DNA of 6,187 nt from Bifidobacterium breve. Its GTDB lineage: Bacteria; Actinomycetota; Acidimicrobiia; Acidimicrobiales; Ilumatobacteraceae. Made by a program: the position numbers and the translations under genes. Location of the stretch: NCBI GenBank assembly GCA_943325425.2, contig CALPPJ020000090.1, positions 1 through 6,187 on the forward strand. Reading direction: 5' to 3'. The notes beneath the pieces were generated by a model. That model was given only the letters and a program-made list of their open reading frames with translations, ran no database searches and was not told the DNA's origin. How positions within the stretch are numbered: the first letter of the stretch is position 1; the number at the start of each line of letters is the position of its first letter. Shown in pieces: positions 1 to 5,688 of this stretch.

Positions 1-28
1 AAACCTCCTGGTCTCGAAAGATTGATTG

Positions 29-2146
29 ATGACTAACGCCCAATTCCGTTCACTTCTTGCCCCAGGTCGCATTGCGGGACTAGATCTGAGCAATCGAGTG
101 TTCCTCCCAGCAATGGATATGAACCTGTGCGTTGAAGGCGAAATCAGCGACGGCGAAATTGCGCACTACACCGCACGTGCTGCTGGCGGCACTGCCATGG
201 TCATTACGGGTACCGGAGCGGTTGCCTGGCCAATTGGAGCAACGAGTCGACACCAACCAGCCTTTTCTGATGACAAATTCATTCCAGGCATTCGACGACT
301 CGCCGATTCAATTCATGCGGTTGGCGGAAAGTTGTGCATGCAGTTATGTCATCACGGCAAGACAGCGAGTGTTGATACTGCCGATGGTCGACCCCAATTG
401 GTCCCATCTTTGTTGGAGGGAAAGCCAGACCTTTCTGCGCTCCGTGACAATCCAATGTCTGAATTGATGGGTCTCGCAACTGCCACACAAGGTAAAAAGG
501 CGACGTACAAAATCGCCGATGAAGATGATTTGGCTTGGGTGATTGATCAGTTCGCACAGGCCGCTCGGCGGGTGAAGGAAGCCGGGGTTGACGCGATTGA
601 AATTCATGCGGCGCATGGCTATTTGCTTTCGACATTTCTTTCGCGTGGCTACAACAAGCGGGATGATCGTTGGGGAGGCTCGCTCGAAAACCGCGCGCGG
701 TTGACATGTGAAGTAGTGAAAGCAGTCAAAGTTGTAGTCGGTGCTGACTATCCAGTGATTGTGCGCCTTAATGGTTTTGAATTTGGCCTTGAAGATGGTC
801 TCACCCCCGATGAAACTGCGCGGGCAGCAGCACTCATTGAAGAGGCTGGCGCAGATGCGATACATGTGTCGGCAAATGCCCACAATCCTTTTGCAGATTT
901 CACGCAAGGTCCACTGCCGGCAGAAGTTGGGCAGTATCGCGAATACACCAAGATTGTGAAGCAGCATGTGACAATTCCTGTTATCGCTGTGGGGCGGATG
1001 CTCCCAGAGATTGCCAGTGAAATGTTGCAACTCGGCGAATGCGATTTTGTCTCAATGGGACGACAACTATTAGCTGATCCTGAATTGGTGAACAAGATTC
1101 GTGAAGGACAGAGAAAATCAGTTCGTCCATGTATCAACTGTTATGTCTGCGTTGAACAAAACTTCTTTGACGGAAACCCAAAGTGCGCGGTTAATCCAGC
1201 GCTCTGCAATGAAAGTGTGGCAGTGCTTTCGCCAATGACATCGGCGAAACATGTTGTTGTGATCGGCGGGGGACCAGGTGGCATGGAGGCAGCGCGTGTC
1301 GCTGCGATTCGTGGAGCCAAAGTGACATTGATTGAAAAGGGTGCGCGATTAGGGGGAACCATGTGGTTCTCGCAACTGACTACTCCTGCCAATCAGTTAT
1401 TGGTTGATTGGCTGACGCATGAAATTGAGCGATTGAACATTGATGTTTTGCTGTCAACAGAAGCTACTCGCGAGGTTGTCCAGGCTTTGAATCCAGACGA
1501 CATCGTTGTTGCGACTGGCGCGCGGCGCGGATTGCCCGGAGTGCCAGGTGCTGAATTGCCGCATGTATTGACGGGTGACGTTTTGCGAGGCCTGATTACT
1601 GGTGAAAAAGATGCTGACAGTCGCTCGTTGAGTTCCCTAGGAAAATTGGTGGTTACTGCTGGGCGCAGTCTCGGACTCTTGAATTCGGCCGATCGCATTC
1701 GGTCCCTTTCTAAGACGTGGATGCCCGTTGGCAAAAGAGTTGTAGTGATCGGCGGTGGCTTAGTGGGTCTTGAACTGGCCGAGTTCTTAGCTGAACGAGG
1801 TCGACTTGTAACCGTGCTTGAAGAAGGTCCTCACATGGGTCTTCCGATGGCGATGCCTCGTCGCTGGACCGCGGTAAACAAGGCCACTAAACACGGGGTC
1901 GTCTTAGTTCGCGACGCCGTTGTTGTGTCCATTGACAAGGTTTCGGTTCGCTATCGAAACGGAGATGACGAGTTTGAGGTTCGTGGTGACACAGTTGTGG
2001 TCGCTTCGCAAGTTGAACCAGATATGTCGCTGGCGGACTCGCTCAGAGATTTGGGTATACGAGTTCAAGTAGTAGGAGACGCAATGGCTGTCGGATACAT
2101 CGAAGGTGCAATGCATACGGCCCACGAGGTTGCTCGTGAGCTCTGA
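29..2146 (+). CDS. OYE-type FMN/4Fe-4S/FAD oxidoreductase (2,4-dienoyl-CoA reductase / enoate reductase class)
   Basis: Predicted cytosolic flavoprotein that reduces an activated C=C bond with NAD(P)H, passing electrons FAD to 4Fe-4S to FMN as in its family. Residues 1 to about 365 form an Old Yellow Enzyme TIM barrel: QLCHHGK at 105-111 is the 'QLxHxGR' strand, and HAAHGYL at 193-199 carries the flavin/substrate-site H193 and H196 and the likely proton donor Y198, followed by the usual NKRDDRWGGSLENR segment. Cysteines 368, 371, 374 and 386 make a CX2CX2CX11C cluster site. Dinucleotide motifs follow at GGGPGG (413-418) and GGGLVG (575-580), and the C-terminal FAD motif has G683-D684. At 705 residues it is slightly longer than E. 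coli FadH (672), partly through a longer loop at about 112-163. I chose ATG 29 over the adjacent in-frame TTG at 26; GAAAG (16-20) is a weak ribosome site. The next gene starts inside its last codons. The substrate is not determinable: dienoyl-CoA and cyclic enones, including 3-keto-4-ene steroids, are all possible. Confidence 0.93.
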   Translation: MTNAQFRSLLAPGRIAGLDLSNRVFLPAMDMNLCVEGEISDGEIAHYTARAAGGTAMVITGTGAVAWPIGATSRHQPAFSDDKFIPGIRRLADSIHAVGGKLCMQLCHHGKTASVDTADGRPQLVPSLLEGKPDLSALRDNPMSELMGLATATQGKKATYKIADEDDLAWVIDQFAQAARRVKEAGVDAIEIHAAHGYLLSTFLSRGYNKRDDRWGGSLENRARLTCEVVKAVKVVVGADYPVIVRLNGFEFGLEDGLTPDETARAAALIEEAGADAIHVSANAHNPFADFTQGPLPAEVGQYREYTKIVKQHVTIPVIAVGRMLPEIASEMLQLGECDFVSMGRQLLADPELVNKIREGQRKSVRPCINCYVCVEQNFFDGNPKCAVNPALCNESVAVLSPMTSAKHVVVIGGGPGGMEAARVAAIRGAKVTLIEKGARLGGTMWFSQLTTPANQLLVDWLTHEIERLNIDVLLSTEATREVVQALNPDDIVVATGARRGLPGVPGAELPHVLTGDVLRGLITGEKDADSRSLSSLGKLVVTAGRSLGLLNSADRIRSLSKTWMPVGKRVVVIGGGLVGLELAEFLAERGRLVTVLEEGPHMGLPMAMPRRWTAVNKATKHGVVLVRDAVVVSIDKVSVRYRNGDDEFEVRGDTVVVASQVEPDMSLADSLRDLGIRVQVVGDAMAVGYIEGAMHTAHEVAREL
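2126..2129 (+). promoter_or_regulatory. Ribosome binding site that sets the acyl-CoA synthetase start
   Basis: GAGG lies six bases before the GTG at 2136, inside the last codons of the upstream flavoprotein gene. An earlier in-frame GTG at 2106 would add ten residues (MQCIRPTRLL) that do not resemble the family's N-terminus and has no comparable purine run before it. The site therefore favours 2136. It also implies that the synthetase is translated from the same mRNA as the flavoprotein, probably by coupling. Confidence 0.6.
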
Positions 2147-3830
2147 AAGCGCTGCTCTGACCTTTGCCGATTATGTTCGGGCGCGCAGCCAAGACGACAA
2201 TGTGGCGATTCGTAGTCACGATGGAACACTGACCTATCGCGAGTGGTGTGAAGGCGTCGCCGAGCGGGCGGCAATGTGGCGGAACATTCTCGCCAGTCGA
2301 CCAGAAGGCACACCGCCACATATTGGCGTTTTACTAGAGAATTCGCCCGAATTCACGATGTGGTTAGGAGCAGCAGCCGTCACCGGATCGGTCATTGTTG
2401 GTATCAATCCCACACGACGCGGTGCCGAACTTGCCCGTGATATCACGCATACTTCATGCCAGATTGTGGTGACTGAAAGCAGTCAATCTGAGTTACTCGA
2501 CGGGCTTGATCTTGGTATTGATGATTGTGTCTTGGTCGTGGAATCAGACGACTACAAGTCAAGGGTCGCGGAGCACCGCGGTTCTTTACTGCCAACAGCG
2601 CAAGAGTGTCCTGTGAATCCGACGGATACGTTTTTATTGCTCTTCACTTCAGGTACTAGTGGTGCACCGAAGGCAGTGATCACGAGTCATCAACGATTGG
2701 GATTCGTTGCTCAGTCAATGAATATGATCATTGCGCTCACGCCACAGGACACGACGTACATCTGCATGCCGTTGTTTCACTCAAATGCGCTATTTACGGC
2801 TTGGGCACCAAGTTTGGTTTTCGGATCAACAATTGCACTGCGTCGTAAATTCTCGGCCAGTGAGTTCTTGTCTGATGTTCGTGCCTTTGGTGCAACGTAT
2901 TTCAACTATGTCGGAAAGCCACTCACTTACATTCTTGCAACGCCAGAGCAAAGCAATGATCGAGATAACCCGTTGCGACGCGGTTTTGGTAACGAAGGTT
3001 CTGAAATAGATCTATTGCGTTTCGCCGAGCGATTTGATTGCAAACTCACTGACGGTTATGGCCAAACCGAGACGGGTGCTTCCATCGTGCGGATCCCGAA
3101 TATGCCTGCCGGATCATTGGGCGTCGCAGCGCAATCAACCATCACAGTGCGAGATCCAGCAACTAATCAAGAGTGTCCACGGGCGATCTTTGACAATGAT
3201 GGTCGGCTCATGAATTCAGAAGAGGCCACTGGCGAGATTGTGAACGGTGGCGGCGGAACGTTTGAGGGTTATTGGAATAACGCTGCCGCCAATGAAGAGC
3301 GCATCCGTGATGGTGCTTATTGGACGGGCGACTTGGCCTACCGCGACGAAAATGGATTCTTCTATTTCGCTGGTCGAAGTGCTGATTGGATGCGAGTTGA
3401 CGGCGAGAATTTTGCAGGTGCTCCGATTGAGCGAATATTGATGCGACATCCCGATGTCATTTTGGCAGCGGTCTACGGAGTTCCCGATTTTGACATGGGT
3501 GATCGAGTGATGGCGGCTCTGCAGTTGCAGCCAGGTGCGACATTTGATCCCGCGGCGTTTGCTGAATTTTTGAATTCGCAAACCGACCTAGGGCCGAAAT
3601 GGGTTCCAAGTTTTATTGAGATAGTTGACGATTTCCCGATGACACCCTCAAACAAGGTGATCAAGCGCGAGTTAGTACTGCGCCGTTGGCACAATGCTGA
3701 AAATGAAAGTGACGCAAGGATTTGGTGGCGAACTGGTAAAGAAATTCGCTTTGAAAGATTCGGCATTGCCGAAGCACAACTGCTTCGCTCAAAGTTCGCA
3801 GCCCAGAATCGTGAAGGACTTTTAAACTAG
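2136..3830 (+). CDS. AMP-forming acyl-CoA synthetase, FadD17/FadD1-like
   Basis: Adenylate-forming (ANL superfamily) enzyme expected to convert a carboxylic acid, ATP and CoA to acyl-CoA, AMP and PPi in the cytosol. All core motifs are visible in the 564 residues: P-loop TSGTSGAPK (171-179), DGYGQTE (306-312), TGD with ribose-binding D399, the hinge region GR..D (413-417) followed by GEN (423-425), and the C-terminal catalytic lysine K507 in 'PSNKVIK'. The segment VGINPTRRGAELARDI (from about residue 88) and the 'WW' tail after K507 are, from memory, typical of the actinobacterial FadD17/FadD1 group; mycobacterial FadD17 is linked to sterol side-chain breakdown. The start overlaps the upstream flavoprotein gene by 11 bp, so the two are probably co-translated. 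Its stop faces the stop of the MDR gene across 12 bp. The acyl-CoA synthetase assignment is secure; the exact acid used is not known. Confidence 0.92.
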   Translation: MSSESAALTFADYVRARSQDDNVAIRSHDGTLTYREWCEGVAERAAMWRNILASRPEGTPPHIGVLLENSPEFTMWLGAAAVTGSVIVGINPTRRGAELARDITHTSCQIVVTESSQSELLDGLDLGIDDCVLVVESDDYKSRVAEHRGSLLPTAQECPVNPTDTFLLLFTSGTSGAPKAVITSHQRLGFVAQSMNMIIALTPQDTTYICMPLFHSNALFTAWAPSLVFGSTIALRRKFSASEFLSDVRAFGATYFNYVGKPLTYILATPEQSNDRDNPLRRGFGNEGSEIDLLRFAERFDCKLTDGYGQTETGASIVRIPNMPAGSLGVAAQSTITVRDPATNQECPRAIFDNDGRLMNSEEATGEIVNGGGGTFEGYWNNAAANEERIRDGAYWTGDLAYRDENGFFYFAGRSADWMRVDGENFAGAPIERILMRHPDVILAAVYGVPDFDMGDRVMAALQLQPGATFDPAAFAEFLNSQTDLGPKWVPSFIEIVDDFPMTPSNKVIKRELVLRRWHNAENESDARIWWRTGKEIRFERFGIAEAQLLRSKFAAQNREGLLN

Positions 3831-3842
3831 AGAGTGATGAGG

Positions 3843-4817
3843 TTAGGGAATAAGAGCAATTTTTCCGGCGACCTTGCGATCTTCGAGATCTTGTAAAGCT
3901 TGAGCAGCCTGTTCGAGCGGGTACGACTGGGGCTCGACTGGATGAAGTTCGCCCTGTGCGATCAACTCCATCACTTTTGCCAACATGCGATCGTTGAGTC
4001 CAGGATTCTTTCCAGCCCATCCACCCCAATCAACCCCAGTGATGCGGCGATTACGTAGCAAGACCTGATTCGCCGGAAGTTTTGGAATGCCGGCCACAAA
4101 GCCAATCACCAGATATTGGCCGTCATCTGTGAGTGCACGTAAGCAGGTTTCACCAAGCTCTCCGCCGACGGGGTCGTACAAGTAATCAATTCCACCACCC
4201 GAAAGACGCTTAGCTTCTTCTTTCACTTCATCTGCTGAAAGCGTTGAATCAATAACGGCGAATGCGCCGCGTTCAAGCGCGAGGTTGCGTTTTTCTTCAG
4301 TTGAAGCGGCAGCAATGACTCGCAGTCCGAGTGCTCGCCCCACATCGACAGCACCGAGACCAACACCGCTACCTGCACCGAGAACTAATAGATGCTTATC
4401 CCGTTCAACATGGGCACGTTCGACGAGCGCAAACCAAGCTGTGAGGTAGCTCTGCATAAAAGTTGCGGCCTGACCATCAGACAAGGTGTCTGGCAGTTTC
4501 ATAATGCGCTTTGCCGAAACGACAGCCTCAGAGCTAAAGCCACCTAAGCCGACATTGGCGAACACGCGCGTACCGATCTGTACATCGGTGACATCAGGGG
4601 CGATCTCGGTAATTCGTCCGACGACTTCCATCCCTGGGACAAAGGGTGTCGGAGGTTTGATTTGATACTTGCCCTGCACAAAAAGCGCATCAACGAAATT
4701 GACTCCACATGCGGTTACCGCAATGCGAACAGAACCGGGGAAGAGTTCGGGCGAGGGCTTTTCCTCGAGCACTAATTCAGAAAGAGGGGCGAACTGGTTG
4801 CAGACAATTGAACGCAT
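3843..4817 (-). CDS. Zinc-independent MDR oxidoreductase, NADPH:quinone reductase-like
   Basis: Medium-chain dehydrogenase/reductase of 324 residues, the usual size for the quinone oxidoreductase branch. Family members use NADPH to reduce quinones, enones or enoyl thioesters. The GroES-like N-terminal domain (about 1-120) has CGVNFVDAL (37-45) and PGMEVVG (61-67). The zinc ligands of alcohol dehydrogenases are absent: there is no GHE motif and no four-cysteine lobe. The Rossmann domain carries GAGSGVG (147-153), followed by strand and helix elements ending in a K-x-A-S-T-E-E-K-like NADP-loop region near 171-176 (ASTEEK). The C-terminal VAGKIAL is typical. It is transcribed away from the SDR gene and shares a 79-bp divergent control region with it, suggesting joint regulation. 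A quinone acceptor should not be assumed; reduction of a pathway enone or 2-enoyl-CoA is equally possible. No strong Shine-Dalgarno precedes the ATG, but a TANNNT element does. Confidence 0.9.
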   Translation of the reverse strand: MRSIVCNQFAPLSELVLEEKPSPELFPGSVRIAVTACGVNFVDALFVQGKYQIKPPTPFVPGMEVVGRITEIAPDVTDVQIGTRVFANVGLGGFSSEAVVSAKRIMKLPDTLSDGQAATFMQSYLTAWFALVERAHVERDKHLLVLGAGSGVGLGAVDVGRALGLRVIAAASTEEKRNLALERGAFAVIDSTLSADEVKEEAKRLSGGGIDYLYDPVGGELGETCLRALTDDGQYLVIGFVAGIPKLPANQVLLRNRRITGVDWGGWAGKNPGLNDRMLAKVMELIAQGELHPVEPQSYPLEQAAQALQDLEDRKVAGKIALIP

Positions 4818-4823
4818 GTCTCA

Positions 4824-4829
4824 ACCGTA
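4824..4829 (-). promoter_or_regulatory. Candidate -10 element for a leaderless MDR transcript
   Basis: Read on the minus strand, TACGGT fits the actinobacterial -10 pattern TANNNT. Six bases (TGAGAC) separate it from the MDR start codon, which places the expected transcription start on or next to the A of ATG. Together with the lack of a good ribosome site before this ATG, this fits leaderless translation, which is common in actinobacteria. No convincing -35 box is seen 16-18 bases upstream, so the call stays weak. Confidence 0.35.
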
Positions 4830-4853
4830 GCGATCCGTGAAGAACGGGCACGA

Positions 4854-4870
4854 TCTGACACACTGTCAGA
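4854..4870. promoter_or_regulatory. 17-bp inverted repeat, candidate repressor operator
   Basis: TCTGACA-CAC-TGTCAGA is a perfect 7-bp inverted repeat around a 3-bp centre. It is the only clear palindrome in the 79-bp gap between the divergent MDR and SDR starts. Size and symmetry fit a dimeric regulator such as a TetR-family repressor. The left arm contains CTGACA (4855-4860), which is one base from a TTGACA -35 box and lies 17 bases before TTTCAT (4878-4883), a poor -10. A bound protein could therefore block SDR transcription. It sits 37 bp upstream of the MDR start. No regulator gene is in the window, so the binding protein is unknown. Confidence 0.5.
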
Positions 4871-4884
4871 AACGGGATTTCATG

Positions 4885-4890
4885 GGAAGG
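4885..4890 (+). promoter_or_regulatory. Ribosome binding site that sets the SDR start
   Basis: GGAAGG lies six bases before the ATG at 4897. Two earlier in-frame starts exist, a GTG at 4837 and an ATG at 4882. Neither leads directly into the beta-strand that must precede the TGxxxGxG motif, and the one at 4837 would put the inverted repeat inside the coding region. The site and the protein family both favour 4897. Confidence 0.65.
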
Positions 4891-4896
4891 GTAGTC

Positions 4897-5688
4897 ATGA
4901 GCACTATTTGTGTCACCGGAACCGCGTCGGGTATCGGCGCAGCCACCAAGCAGAAACTTGAAGCACAAGGCCATCGAGTGATTGGCGTTGATCTTCGTGA
5001 TGCCGACGTGTGCGGCGATCTTTCAAAGCCCGCAGATCGCCTGCGAATCGTCGAGGAAGTGAACGCCTTGTGTGGCGGTGTCTTGGACGGACTTGTTCCC
5101 TGCGCGGGAGTAAGTACCCCGGTACCAAATGAACTTATTGTGCGCGTGAATTTCTATGGCACCTTGGCCATTGTGAATGGACTACGTCCTGCGCTGGAAA
5201 AAGGAACGAACTCAGCAGTCGTCATGATCTCTTCTAACTCGACGACGATGACACCTGGTTTGTCGGTTGATGATGCAATGGCTTATTTGCAGCAAGATGA
5301 AGAAACAGTTGTGGCGCGATTTAGCTCTCCGGCAGCTTTCGTTGCATATCCTGCTGGCAAATTAGCGATTGCTTTCTGGGTGCGCAGGTCGGCTGCTGAT
5401 TGGATGAAATCAGGTATTCGGCTGAATGCAGTCGCTCCAGGTGTGATTGATACTGGGATGACGCGTCCGTTGCTCGATATGCCAGGTGTGAAGGATTCTC
5501 TAGACATGATTCCGATACCTCGTGGGCGATGGGGTCAGCCAGAAGAGATTGCGAATGCGATTGCGTTTTTGGGATCGCAAGAAGCTTCGTACATTGTTGG
5601 TCAGACACTATTTGTTGACGGTGGCACCGACGCGTTGTTGCAGCCGACCGCGCATCCGCATCCGCTCCCGGGTGGCCCGAAATCATGA
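4897..5688 (+). CDS. Short-chain dehydrogenase/reductase, 3-alpha-hydroxysteroid dehydrogenase-like
   Basis: Classical SDR of 263 residues, predicted to interconvert a secondary alcohol and ketone with NAD(H). Visible motifs are TGTASGIG (7-14) for the cofactor, D32 at the end of the second strand (favouring NAD over NADP), CAG (69-71) in place of NAG, structural N85, and the catalytic triad S113, Y151 and K155 (YPAGK), then PG (181-182). The N-terminal run with GIGAAT, LEAQGH and DLRDADV, and the end VDGGTDALLQPT, resemble Comamonas testosteroni 3-alpha-HSD/carbonyl reductase (HsdA, 257 aa) as I remember it. The hydroxysteroid label is a family-level resemblance, not a proven substrate. The tail after residue 251 is about a dozen residues longer than HsdA and rich in His, Pro and Gly. 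Its stop overlaps the next start as ATGA, indicating a shared transcript and translational coupling. It is probably controlled through the inverted repeat upstream. Confidence 0.9.
   Translation: MSTICVTGTASGIGAATKQKLEAQGHRVIGVDLRDADVCGDLSKPADRLRIVEEVNALCGGVLDGLVPCAGVSTPVPNELIVRVNFYGTLAIVNGLRPALEKGTNSAVVMISSNSTTMTPGLSVDDAMAYLQQDEETVVARFSSPAAFVAYPAGKLAIAFWVRRSAADWMKSGIRLNAVAPGVIDTGMTRPLLDMPGVKDSLDMIPIPRGRWGQPEEIANAIAFLGSQEASYIVGQTLFVDGGTDALLQPTAHPHPLPGGPKS

Noticed and set aside
26..28. TTG at 26 as the start of the flavoprotein gene.
   Set aside because: It adds only one residue directly before an ATG; the ATG at 29 is the simpler choice.
1..36. Possible tail of an upstream gene in the same operon (for example a frame ending with TAA at 34-36, overlapping the ATG at 29).
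   Set aside because: All three forward frames close by position 36, so each could be the end of an upstream gene and none can be preferred from so few bases.
344..1030. Long minus-strand open frame of 228 codons opposite the OYE gene.
   Set aside because: It lies wholly inside a well-supported gene and its translation shows no recognisable domain; it is rich in Cys, His and Arg as expected for an antisense shadow.
3878..3890. GATCT-TCG-AGATC hairpin near the convergent gene ends, as a terminator.
   Set aside because: The stem is only five pairs, lies within the MDR coding sequence and is not followed by a T-run on either strand.
4855..4883. SDR promoter made of CTGACA (-35) and TTTCAT (-10) at 17-bp spacing.
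   Set aside because: Not listed as a feature because the -10 is poor and the implied transcript start (about 4890) would remove most of the ribosome site.
4837..4896. Longer SDR start at GTG 4837 or ATG 4882.
   Set aside because: These add residues before the cofactor-binding strand, the first would cover the inverted repeat, and the best ribosome site fits ATG 4897.
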